A stretch of DNA of 64,000 nt from positions 15,875,047-15,939,046 of the forward strand of contig CM067072.1 of assembly GCA_033980235.1 (NCBI GenBank), written 5' to 3'. Below, piece after piece: positions 37,816 to 48,749 of this stretch (position 1 is its first letter; every line of letters begins with the position of its first letter). The stretch comes from Diadema setosum (taxonomy: Eukaryota; Echinodermata; Echinoidea; Diadematoida; Diadematidae). The position numbers and the translations under genes are program-made. Below the pieces are notes generated by a model. That model saw nothing but the letters and a program-made list of their open reading frames with translations, ran no database searches and was not told where the DNA came from.

Positions 37816-38271
37816 CGGGGCCAGGCCCCGTCTATTTGTAAATGGTACCAGGCCTGAGGCCGACTAGGCATGTGACTGGTCATATGACCTTCTGCAGGGG
37901 CAACAGCTTGGAAGAGTATCAAAACTAAATTTATAGAGCGAAATGTTTGTTTACTGAGCGAAATATTTGTTTACTGAAATGCATAATTTACCATTCGGAG
38001 TTGAAACAAAAACCCAGCATTAGTCCTTTCAAATAGTTCTAAAATGCGAGTTAAGGATAGAAACAACCACTGTAAAAATCAATGTTAAGTAATCTTAGAT
38101 ATACAAAATGTGAATCAATAATTATAATAAACATTTTTCCAGACTAAACCGTCTACAGTTACGGTTTATTGAGAAAAATCCAGACATCTCCTTTATATTT
38201 TAGGTTTTATCATGAAAATTTTATATGATAGGATACTTTGTGGTACAAGAGACCTACACATACATTGTATA

Positions 38272-39348
38272 CAGTCAAACCTGTCTATAGCGGCCACCCT
38301 AGGGAAACGACAAAAGTGGCCGCTATAGACAGGTGGCCGTTATAGACAGGTTGGCGTCCATTTTGAATTTCAATACATGCATTTTATAATAGCAGAAAAT
38401 ACCGCATGTTATTCTAAAAAAAACAAACAAACAAACAACCAGCAATTAAGTTTGCATGTGCAGCAGTGCTATTATGGGGATTTTCGTTGTACAATTTACT
38501 TCATTTTTTTCATTGCCTCCTTATGTTCTTTTGATGTTAAAAATGATATTTCGGTCCTGAGAAGTGCTCTGGTTCATACCCTACTTGTTTGCATGAACAG
38601 GGTTCATGTGCGAGAGCTGAGTTCGATGGAGATTGATAATGTGTAAAACTTACGTAAACAAGAAACGATACCCAGAAAAGTACCCTGTTGTCCTTATTCA
38701 TCGGGACTTTAACACTATTTAGTCTGCATTTCGGTAAAATTCTAAATTGTTATTAGGAGTTGTCTTTGCCTTTGTAGCATCTATTCAGGGCAGCATTACT
38801 GAAGCCTAGATCTAATCTAGTCAAGTTGGTGGTAAGACTACAGGTTTTCATGGCAAAGAGCTGCATTAACAGGGTTCGAAATTGGCGATGGTCCGCTGGC
38901 CATTGGCCACCCGAAATCACGTCGGACTAGCTAAAAATCATAAAATTATGAAGTTACTGGTCCGTCTGGCTAGCCAAAATATTGCTTCAGAGTTAAAATT
39001 GATTCTAAGTAGTCCGCCTGGCTAGTTTAAAAAAAAAGTTAAGTGCGACCCCTGATTAATTTTGTCAATCATCTCTGAGTGATTGTGACTGAGCTAGGAC
39101 TAGGTAGAAATCACGCAATGAACGTAAAAGACATACTCATTGCTGATTTTGGTTCAACTAAATTTTTGTGGCCGCTATACGGAGGTTGATATTCACCACG
39201 GGAGACAAAATTAGTGGCCACTGGCCGTGTTACGCAGGTGGCCGCTATATAAAGGGTCCATAACACAGCAATTGCGTTTGGGGGATTTTTCAATGGCCGC
39301 TATAAGCAGGTGGCCGCTATAGAGAGGTGGCCGCTAAGACAGGTTTGA

Positions 39349-39351
<3 letters not shown>
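38272..39351. mobile_element. Non-autonomous pogo/Tigger-like (Tc1/mariner-type) element, 1080 bp
   Basis: Ends CAGTCAAACCTGTCTATAGC and its inverse ending GACAGGTTTGACTG, with TA directly outside both. Near each end are several copies of GGCCGCTATA(g)ACAGGT. CAGT...-type ends with TA duplication are typical of pogo/Tigger elements in the Tc1/mariner superfamily. No transposase frame exists, so it needs a helper in trans. Confidence 0.85.

Positions 39352-39390
<39 letters not shown>
39352..39390. repeat. (TA)n microsatellite
   Basis: 39 bases of TA repeat directly at the right TA target duplication of the inserted element. It may have grown from that duplication. Confidence 0.95.
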
Positions 39391-39393
<3 letters not shown>

Positions 39394-40049
39394 TTAAACA
39401 TCATATCTTGACATTTTTTCTAAATCACTGTTCCCAAAGGTAAACAGGACCTTTAAAGGGCACTCCCATGACAGAGAAGGGAAAGGCGACGTGAGGCTGG
39501 CCTATGTGTAAACAGGGTCCATGAGGAGTGTCCTCGCTTGAGCCGGCCCGAAGCTCATGTGTAAACGGTCCACAAAGAGGTCTCGGGCCAGCCTTGGGCC
39601 TAAGCAGGCCTCAGGTCGCCTTTCATGTGCAACAACTTCAAGGGGTCTCAGTTCGTCCTCAATGGGTTAATTGCTGGAAATGTAGATTCTTGAGTGTAAA
39701 CCAGGAAATGAGCTCATAGGAAGCTTTTCAACATGTCTTTGGCTTTGACTGTACCAGTATGATGATAGTAATGGCAATGACAATGCTTAATTCGTTTAGC
39801 AACAGACAACTATTTATCAATTGTCATATAATCACAACTCTTAAAAAAAATTAAAATCATGGTACCAGCTAGTGCCAGTAACTGTGATCACTGAAATATT
39901 AATAAAACTGCTGATTCATATCATTTATATGTCAGTGATGACTATGAAAATATAGCTAACTGTGTGAGAATAGTTATGAAAATGAAAACAAAGCAAAACG
40001 CCATGCGATGTCTCGCCTGCATATTGCAATTATGGTGTTTTTTATCTTA

Positions 40050-40540
40050 GTTCATGGACCTTTTGACCCTTGACCTTGTCAGACTTGACCAATATTCAAA
40101 TTTGACCATCATCTTTATGTGATGTGGTGTATCTGTGATACAAGTTTTGTGGTCATAGGTCAAAGCTGTGGAAATTTTTTGAGCGTACATAACAATGCTA
40201 TGTGTACGGTGCTTATCGTGAAAAGTTCATTGACAATCTGACCTTTGACCTTGACAGACTTCACCCACTTTTAAACTTGACCAGCATCTTTAGGTTATGT
40301 GTATGTACCTGTGGTGTGAGTTTGGTGGTCATAGCTCAAGTCTTTGGAATGTAATTGATAGTACACCACAATACTGCGAGTACAGCCGTTAACAGCACAA
40401 GTTCATTGACCTTTTGACCTTTGACCTTGTTGGCCTGCACCCATATTCAGATTACACCAGCGTTTTAGGTTATATGCCTATGGTGTGAATTTGGTGGTCA
40501 TACAACTGTAGCTCAAAGCTGTGGAAAGTTAGATAGTAAC
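40050..40540 (+). repeat. Tandem array, three diverged ~177-bp units with TTTGACC runs
   Basis: Each unit begins near GACCTTTTGACCCTTGACCT or a variant, then has GTGTGAGTTTGGTGGTCATA and CAAAGCTGTGGAAA. Units start near 40060, 40236 and 40412. Confidence 0.7.
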
Positions 40541-42099
40541 ACCAAATTGTTGACAACGCCAACTATGACGGAAAGGTGACGACTGTATCTCACTTCTGCA
40601 ACGTGGGTGAGACAACCACCACACTTTTGGCAAGCAAGGCTGGCAGCGAGGCAAAACAAGAGCAAATTTATAGGAGGAGTGTTTCCTGCAGCAAAGTGTT
40701 TGTGGACTCCTGCCCTCATTGCAATCAATGACACTTTAATCAGACAGGAAACTCATCTTAATTGCTTTAACTCCTTCCCCACGATATTTGGAAATCTCCC
40801 CAGATTCTAGTATTTAACAAGCATCTACCAAGTTCCTGTAAATCATGGCTTAATTCTCAAATGAAATGTTTTGATAAAATGTAAAAGAACAAATAAACAA
40901 ACAAGAAGTCTCCCTGTACACAAACATACAAAAGTGTAAATAAAACCACTCTTCAAAACAAAAACAAAAAAAAATGTTTGCAGAAAAAAATCAAATTTCC
41001 AAATTCTACAAACAATTCTTTAAATATGCCCAAATGAGCATGAAATTTCCCCATTATTTTAACAATCAAATACAAGAAAAAAAAATCCCAATCCCCCCCC
41101 CCACACACACACATGCAAATACCTTGCACAGAAAACAGAACTCTCCTATTTCCTGAAAGACACACAAAAGCAAATATTCTCCTCCTTATTCCCACATTTC
41201 CTATTTGTTCACTATAGTGTCATGAAAATAATTTCAAAGATAAGTTGTTCAAAGATTGCTCAAATAAGCTGGACTGATAAATATCAAATCTCCATCAAGT
41301 ACCTGACAAATATCCCAATATTCCAGGAATTTGGGGAAGCCCACAGGAACACAATTCATTCCTACTGGTCGAACAATATAAACTGATTTCCCACTTTTAT
41401 AACACATGACTAATCAAACTAGTAACCACTCGTCAAATCCCCCCCCACTGAGAAGTTCTCCTTTGCCACAAATATCTCTTCAGTGACTCAAGATACGTAG
41501 AGGGTTAGGTTCTTGGTCACTGCACAATGAATTTAGAAACAAAACAAAAACAAGGGAAGCCATCTTGGAGGATAATCCTCGACTGTGTGCGAGATTTAAG
41601 GAGAGTGAATCCACATTTAGCACAGGTAATTAAGGGCACATTCAGACTGGCACTTCTATAGGTACAGTACCTACAGATTTGTAAACATGTTTTGAACATG
41701 TTTCATTCTAGTTCAATGACTTGCCATTGCAGTTTGTGGTCATCAATGAGACCCATCTTCGTGTGTCACCATGCTGATACACTAAACACAATCACAAACA
41801 GTACAGCACATTATTATCTACAGTAAGGAATTTTAGCACTAGAATAAAAAATCATATTTCTGTCTGCTTGATTTGCACATACATGTAATATATCCATGTG
41901 CAATATCAGAGCATATAATATTCAATGCAACACCAAAGTCCCAATAGGCTATCAAATGTCCTAAAATGGCCATGCAATATCAAAAACAATATTTTGTCTA
42001 GTTTGTTAACCATGTACAAAGCGTTGATCTTCCATCGTAAGCTCTCTGTGGCACTACCACTCGTGCAGATAGCGTACACGTATATGGCATACTGCATAC
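40541..42099. other. Intron 1 stretch without clear features
   Basis: AT-rich with A and C runs near 40970 and 41093. No exon found. Confidence 0.45.
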
Positions 42100-42540
42100 G
42101 CTGAATATTTCGCAAATTTCGCTAGTCAGGTGCCATTCGCGAAATTACACACACGCGAAAAAATCTGACTCTGAATATTGACTCTATGCGTGTACACTTC
42201 TCCGTTCCAGTACAGGACTCCACGATCGCGAATTCAACCACTCACGAAATTGTTGGGAATTCCCAATTCGCGAAATTTTAGAATTGCAAAATATATGGCA
42301 TATACAGTATATCTAGCGAGTCTAATCTGTCGGGAATCGGGATTCCCCAACAATTCTGCAAGTGGTTAAATTCGCAATCATAGAATACTGTACCGAAAGA
42401 AGAAATGTATGAGTGCACGTGATATTCATGTCGGAATGAGAGTTAATATTTACGCACGTTTTTAAATTCGCACATAGCATCCCACTTGCAAAATTCGTGA
42501 AAATAAAAACTTTGCAAAATATTTGGCATGACAGTATAGG
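42100..42540. repeat. Two adjoining copies of a TTCGCGAA-rich short element
   Basis: The first part is rich in TTCGCAAATTTCGC and CGCGAATT words and ends in ATATATGGCATATACAGTAT. The second ends in ATATTTGGCATGACAGTAT and matches 4555-4722. The first part matches 45160-45350 (both have ACTCCACGATC, AAATTGTTGGGAA). A looser relative is at 50610-50735. Confidence 0.6.
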
Positions 42541-43465
42541 CCCATGTGTACAATGTTCACCTACCACTGATGACAGCTTCTGTGTGAACGTAAAATAGTA
42601 TTTACCATATCCACATCCGGAAACACTATTGCCTGCAACTAGAATGTTGATTTTGTGTTTGACATCCCAAGATCATTTTTCTTTTCTCCCACAAAACCAG
42701 TTTGCTAAATTCCACCAAACATTATGTCACCTTTCTCAGTAACTATGAAATCATTATTTCCCAGCTTCTGCTCATTTGTTCTTTTGTCAGAGAGGGATGT
42801 ATCAGTCTACAGAAGATTGATCTCCAGTTTCATGTAGTCCTCTAAATGTGGATTATATGAGTGTCATAAAAGTCATAAAAGAGTGGTTATAAATGAAGGT
42901 GACTGGACAACAAAAAAAAAAATCAAACAATATGTCTGCACTATTCTTTTGAGAGCACTTCAAATCTGGATATTGATAAAAACAGAGTAAAAAGCACCTT
43001 CTTTAAAAATGAGAACAGACAGATCACATTGAGTATCTAGCAGAAGAAATCAGTCAGATGAACTTGGAATACACAGTAGATCAAATCACAAATCAGAACA
43101 TCTGTTGCCTCTAAATAACATGTCATAATGCTCTGACCATGCTGTCTTCAACAGGTGGAAAAGGGAGTATTTGTGTTTTGAATGATATTTTCTGATGTGT
43201 AGTCTCTTTGGTATCCCCCTGTGAAACACTGGGAAACACAAATTGCAAAAAAAAATAAATAAATTAAAAAAAAAGATTGTTGAACATAGATACAGGTCAT
43301 GTACCTTCTTAACTCCTTTACTCTTTCCATGTACTGTAGATACTCAGAGGGAAAGTAAATACCTTCATGCGTTTTTGGGAGACACAGGTTTGACCCTGGT
43401 TTGACACACTATGCCACCGAAACATCAACTATCATATGGGCAAATCATATCAATTGGGCATTTTG
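42541..43465. other. Intron 1 stretch without clear features
   Basis: AT-rich; nothing supported. Confidence 0.45.
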
Positions 43466-44485
43466 GTTAAAGATAATATAAAGTTTTGGTATTACCTCAA
43501 AAGTTTCCCTAAATATCCTTGTCTTAGTTTGTGTTTCAGGTTAAAGTACCTTTCATATAACTAACACTGTGAGACTTACTCGCCCTAAAGTGCTCTCATG
43601 TCTTAGTAATCATGCAATAATGGTTTCGTACCAGAGCCGCCGCCGTACGGCGGCGAAGTAGCACACGTATTGTACGAAACCATTATTGCATGGTAACTGC
43701 GACCAGCAGCGTGCAGCCCCATACGCATACTGAGTAGCTAACTGCGACCAGCAGCCCCATACGCATAGCTAAATGGGGCTTCGCATTGTAGCTTACAGAA
43801 TCATGACAGATTTAGTATCGCGGGTAAATATCAACTTAAAATAAAAAAAAATCTTCAATTTGAAGACTTACCAATTAAGTTGAAGTCTTGAAAACAGGCT
43901 TCGAGCAACGTTTGGTTCTGCTAATAGTCCCTTTCTGTTCGAATTGATGACTGAATGTGACTCGATCGAGAGGACCTTGGGAGAGCTACACTGAATTGAC
44001 GGCCAGCGCATGCGCACACAAACATCTTATCCGTTCGTGGATTTGAAATTTGTTCGCATGTGATGTGTCCGTATGCGCTGGTCGTAGTAATCAGTGTATG
44101 TAGCTCTCCCAAGGTTCTCTCGACAGAGTCACATTCAGTCATCAATTCGAACAGAAAGGGACTAGTGCAGAACCAAACGTTGCCCGAAGCCTGTTTTCAA
44201 GACTTCAACTTAATTGGTAAGTCTTCAAATTGAAGAATTTTTGGATTTTAAGTTGATATTTACCCGCGATACTAAATCTGTCATGATCCTGAATGCTACA
44301 ATGCGAAGCCCCATTACGCTATGCGTATGGGGCTGCTGGTCGCAGTGAATTGCATGATTACTAAGAAATGAGAGCACTTTGGGGCGAGTAAGTCTAAAAG
44401 TGTTAGTTATTTGAAAGGTACTTTAACCTGAAACACGGAAATTCAGGGAAACTTTTGAGGTACCAAAACTTTTTATTATCTTTAA
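43466..44485. repeat. 1.02-kb foldback element with ~0.5-kb arms
   Basis: Outer ends TTAAAGATAATATAAAGTTT and inverse TTTTTATTATCTTTAA. The arms stay paired through CAGGTTAAAGTACCTTTCA, TGGGGCTTCGCATTGTAG, ACTTCAACTTAATTGGTAAG-type sequence and TGTTCGAATTGATGACTGA to a small central spacer near 44040. TTAA lies at both ends. The left arm is longer because it carries a nested palindrome and a short duplication of the GCGACCAGCAGC...CCCCATACGCAT segment, both missing from the right arm. Confidence 0.88.
43613..43690. repeat. Nested 78-bp palindromic mini-element
   Basis: TGCAATAATGGTTTCGTAC and its exact complement enclose a second palindrome, GCCGCCGTACGGCGGC. The right arm of the host foldback has an uninterrupted CATGCAATTCACTGCGACC at the matching site, so this is an insertion. 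TGCA occurs once at that empty site and on both sides here, suggesting a 4-bp duplication. Confidence 0.8.
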
Positions 44486-44489
44486 AGTC

Positions 44490-46212
44490 CACACAGAGCG
44501 AGCTGATGTCAGAAAATTGCTTTTCTGCACTGTAACGATATATAGGCCCTGTGTGGGCTTTCCTCATCTGTAACTCTTTATGTGCCACATTCGCATGCTC
44601 AACTCAGTCGACGCCGTGCCAAGTCCGCATATTGTGCTTAAAACGAACAAACCCACCCAAACTGATCTATAAATCACCAAATGCCACAATACAATGAAAG
44701 TAGTTTTCACGGTTCTAATCCTGTCACATGTAGCTTGCATTTTATGTGGTGAATGCGTATCAAGCAGTGTTCACCTCTACTAGATTTGCGAGTAGGGCCT
44801 AAATTCTAACTTTCTGTCACTGTTTTGTCTGCAAAAGTTAGGTCTCTACAATAATACAGCTCCTGGTCATTTAAAAGAAAAACAATCATAGATTTTGTCG
44901 TACAATTCACATCAAAGCAAAGCATGGCATTTTTCTCTACAACTTTGCTAATTCAGTGTCCAAGGTAACAAAAAATAAATAAAACAATTAAATACATTTG
45001 AAAAAGAGAATGATTTCCCAAACATGACTATGTGTGCAGTCTCAGAATTATGTGGCACACACGGGGTTTACACCATTGCACATAGGCCTACATTATACAT
45101 GTGATTGTGAAGAGTACACTGTAGCATACATGTAAATAGCATGCTATATTTTGCTGTATTACAATTTTCGTGAATTTCAGGAGATGGATTCTATTCAGAT
45201 CCCAACATGTGATGTGCATGTATACATTTTGCCGTTCACTAATGTACTCCACGATCATTGACTTAAAACACTTGCAAAATTGTTGGGAAGTCCCGATTCA
45301 TAAAAACTTAGACTTGCTTCTGTAGATATGTGACATATTTACAGTAGTTTGAGGAAAAATTATCTACTGTTAAATGCAGATGTGAAGAGGAATCCTTCTT
45401 GATGACACATGACAGGTCAGTCTGAAAGAAGAATACTGGTACTTGGTACCCAAAGGAGACCTCAACCATCCCTGCCTGAATGAGTATACACACTGCACTC
45501 CCTGATGTCTATGCATGCCCTTTTAAACTCTCATCTCGCCATACCACACAGTGAAAGACGATCAAATCATACCTTTCCTGGGGTCTGCGCTGTAAACAAC
45601 ATTAAAAGGGTTTCTTACAATCAGCCAATCAAAGCTATGCAAACAGAAAGGGGGTGGGGGGCACATCCCCCCCCCCAAAAAAAAAAAATGATTGAATGCA
45701 CACAACTGTATTTGTTTTGCTCTCATTCAAATGCGGGTGACTCTGTATGTGTGAAGCGATACAGAATTCAATGAGCAATAGTTTGAGTCAGATTCAGTTT
45801 TAAAAGAGTGGATATTCAGTGAGTCCAGGCACTGTAGAGAAGTAGGCCTACTGAAAGACTAGACAAACCATTGTATAGCAGCATGGAAGTAGAGCGCCAT
45901 GGTAATGGTCAGGTGACACTGAAGTGCAAAGTTCTGGCACACCACACAAGAGAAAACAAGCAGCAAACCATTCACATAGTAAATCTGTTTATAAATCACA
46001 TTTTATAATGTAACGAAAAAGAAACATAGAAAAATTGTGATAATTAAAAGGCTTGAGAAAAATATGAATAAAATGATAATTTATAAAAATCGATAACCAC
46101 ACTGTCAATATGTGTAATATATCAGTATTGGTTGAGATGAGAATTGGGCTTTTAACTTTTTGTGAGATACCAAGAAAACACTTATGATATAGTACATAGC
46201 ATACCATTTTTA
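44490..46212. other. Intron 1 stretch, one repeat relative
   Basis: AT-rich. A relative of the 42.1-kb element lies at about 45160-45350. Nothing else is supported. Confidence 0.45.
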
Positions 46213-46506
46213 CTTTAAGGGGAATTAAAAGTTTATTTGATGAAAATCGGGTTTGGAATGACAGAAACAACCAAAAACAAAGTAAAACAAAGTGATCGTA
46301 ATAAAGTGTGGGTCCCACACTTTATTAGAATCACTCTTTTTTTGGATATCTCAGCCATTTCAAAACCAATTTTCATCAAATAAACGATGAATTCCTCGTA
46401 GAATTACATGCTCTTTCATATTTCATAAGAGGTTTCTCATTATCTCACCAAAAAAATGTTAGAAACCTGAAATTAGGTCTCAACCAAAACTTTACGGTCC
46501 CTTTAA
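46213..46506. repeat. TTAA-ended inverted-repeat element next to the first coding exon
   Basis: Left end TTAAGGGGAATT; right end GGTCCCTTTAA. The centre is a perfect AGTGTGGG-T-CCCACACT palindrome inside longer GTGATYRTAATAAAG arms. TTTATTTGATGAAAAT is inverted on both sides. The right arm is longer, perhaps after a deletion on the left. It ends 46 bases from the exon donor. Confidence 0.75.
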
Positions 46507-46552
46507 TACAAGTAGGCTACTTCATGTGTAGGTTAGGAAACTTCAAGCTTAC

Positions 46553-46730
46553 CTCATTACTAATGACTATTTTAGGTGCATTGTACACCTTCCTCAGTGC
46601 TTGAGGGGAGGTGATCAAGGCCTTCACATTAAGTGTCAGGTGATCCATGATGCAGGATCCCACTATTGACGTAGATACACGTTGTAACAGTATTCCAATT
46701 ATTCAGTCTAATAAGGCACAAGTTCCTCCA
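46553..46730 (-). CDS. Probable first coding exon of the RhoGAP-family gene (coding part 46553-46648)
   Basis: On the minus strand a good acceptor (CTTGCCCCTTCCAG) precedes 82 bases of probable 5' UTR. An ATG at 46648 follows, then 32 open codons and the donor AATGAG|GTAAGC in phase 0. The peptide begins MDHLTLNVKALI. An in-frame TGA at 46703-46705 lies upstream inside the same exon, so the ATG is a credible start. The context ATCATGG has a favourable G at +4. Strand and phase fit the exon at 32.2 kb. The N-terminus has no family match I can name, so the assignment to this gene rests on position and phase. The acceptor implies at least one untranslated exon further right. Confidence 0.6.
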
Positions 46731-48267
46731 CTGGAAGGGGCAAGCAGTTGTTCACATTTCATCAAGACACACTTGTCACCTCTACAACACACTGATGAAA
46801 AACAAAACGTGGTCTGACTTGTGCGGCACTTTGTTCAACTAAGTGATGCATCTACCGACAGACAATGGATCATTCATGTTTACACTTGTTTTTCCGAGAA
46901 AGATGACAAACTGGTCACATTTGGCGAGTATAATCATAAACACAAACCCCTTGCATTATCAACCTGGGAGATCATTAGCACAATGACTACATGAGATGAG
47001 GGGGATGGATCAACATACTATTATCTGTAGCCAATCCAAATCCCAGAGTTCAAAGTCCAGATTATATGTACTTGGAGATGGACCAAACACAGCTAATCCG
47101 TTTGTGGTTGAAATGTTCTCACCGCAGTGGGCAACCAACGTCACAGAACCCGCAACATCCGTCTGGCAAGTGTAACATTCAGTCGGGTTAATGAACGCAC
47201 TTAACGCTTCTCCGTATTGTTCAAAGTGACTATACTAATATAAGGCGAAGAGAGGCCTGCCTTTGAAAAGGCCCTCGTTGTCGGCATTCATGCAAAACGC
47301 TCACGCAAGGTGCAATCAATGGTTCCTTGTTTCTCCTTCGACCGCTCCTCCTCTCAGTGTATTGTCGCTGCCAGGTGTTGCATGAAATCCCTTTATCTCG
47401 ATACACATTTACTTTCTCGGAGGAAACACATGTAGCCCGTCTATTTCCAACCAGCAAAGCATGCTCGTATAGTGATGGTGAGAACTTTCAACAATTGTCT
47501 GTAATCATTACGCGATAATCAATGACAGATTTCTGCTTACTGACTCATTATACTCTGACTGCTTGATGGAAATCTTCTTTGATATTCAGAAGAGGTATAT
47601 GAGGAAAACGTGATAATATTCCCATAGGAAAATCTTGTCTGAAGTTCACTTCAATATTGACAGTACACGCAAATAATATCCACCACCAGTACATGCTGTT
47701 TCTGTGCAATTCTATGTCATCCTCTAGACCTTACCTGTCCAAACCGTGATAGAATTTCTCAACTCATTTTGATGCTTTATTTTGAAAAATGATTTTGTTG
47801 TTGGTTTATTCTATAGTCGATTTGAATATATCTCAAAACTGAAATTCAATTAGTTCCACCACATCTGGGCATCTGAAGTTTGGAGAAGTAGTTTCACTTC
47901 ACTTTAACGTCCACTCAACAAGTGTTGGTGAAGACGTTTCCTGGTACCAACAAGTAATGGAGGCTGTCAAATTAAGAAGAAGATGTCATCCTTACAGACA
48001 TTATCCCATATGTTAAAATCAATCAGTCCCACAAGCAAACAACAAAAAAAAAACCACTTCGAATGTCTTTGGAGTGCAAAAGTCAACAAGAAACTTTATC
48101 TGCAATGTCCCATCAACTTCTCCTCTCAAGCATAACCACCAGACACAATGGGCATTTTGTTTCCAGTGAGGTCTTTCTATTTGCTCTCTTGTTTTAAAAA
48201 AAAAGAAAAAAGAATAAAATGTTGCGCTGCTTTAAAACTCCACAAATGAATCGAGGTGATGAGAATA
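46731..48267. other. Upstream region of the RhoGAP-family gene
   Basis: Expected to hold the 5' UTR exon(s) and promoter. The block at 47.2-47.5 kb is the best candidate; the rest is AT-rich without repeats I could match. Confidence 0.4.
47200..47480 (-). promoter_or_regulatory. Possible promoter or 5' UTR exon region of the RhoGAP-family gene
   Basis: This block is less AT-rich than its neighbours, has several CpGs and no repeat that I can see. It lies 0.5-0.8 kb upstream of the acceptor of the first coding exon, on the correct side for a minus-strand gene. On the minus strand a TTATATTAG stretch near 47240 could be a weak TATA-like site. This is inferred from position and composition only. 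Confidence 0.22.
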
Positions 48268-48508
48268 TCAAACTTCCCTGCAGTTGTTGGTGAATTCCAT
48301 GATCCAGGCCACCAGCCGACCAAATAGAGAAGTAGCGATGGACACGGACATCCCTGCTGGAGCAAGTGTACTGTTGTATGCTGTGAGCACACCTAGAGCT
48401 GATCTGATGGCAGAGCTCTCTGAATAACTAGCCCTCAAGATACCAAGGAATGCCAAACTCTCACGGTGTGTCACATAGAGTCTGTGGGGTAGGATATGTG
48501 TATTATTC
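48268..48508 (-). CDS. Unassigned exon-like ORF, possible 3' terminal exon
   Basis: This minus-strand open frame runs from a possible acceptor at 48508 (ACTTTGCAG), or one at 48481 (CTACCCCACAG), to a TGA at 48268-48270. The peptide includes HRESLAFLGILRASYSESSA, then LTAYNSTLAPAGMS, and ends in LVAWIMEFTNNCREV. It has mixed hydrophobic and polar composition unlike the surrounding AT-rich sequence. I do not recognise the protein. If real, it would be the last exon of a gene lying to the right on the minus strand; possible polyadenylation signals (TTTATT on the plus strand) occur near 47.78-47.81 kb. An open stretch at 48596-48742 looks coding-like but does not join it in phase. Confidence 0.3.
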
Positions 48509-48749
48509 CTGCAAAGTCACTTTTTTTTATCTTGTTGGCTTGGCAGTAAAACGTCAACCTCACGCTCGTGAACTTTACTCAGTTGAATCACTAACCACTG
48601 ACAAACACAGAGCAACAGTTGGGTAGTTTCCTCAAGAGAGAAATAGCTCGCTGCAAAGAGACGCCCAACCCCACTAGGAGCTTCGTAGAAACAATGTCCC
48701 TCCCCGTAGCAATGGTTGCTCCCCAACTTTCAGAACACCCTCCTACAAA

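Larger units (their letters stand above)
37977..39456. repeat. TTAA MITE copy (reversed) split by a 1.08-kb insertion
   Basis: Left part 37977-38269 and right part 39391-39456 together equal the inverse of the 34.2-kb element, ending GGACCTTTAA. They are separated by a TA-flanked element and a TA microsatellite. Confidence 0.85.

Noticed and set aside
48596..48742. Upstream partner exon for the 48.3-kb ORF
   Set aside because: It has a GTTAGT donor and an open frame, but the phase does not join the 48.3-kb exon with any donor I tried.
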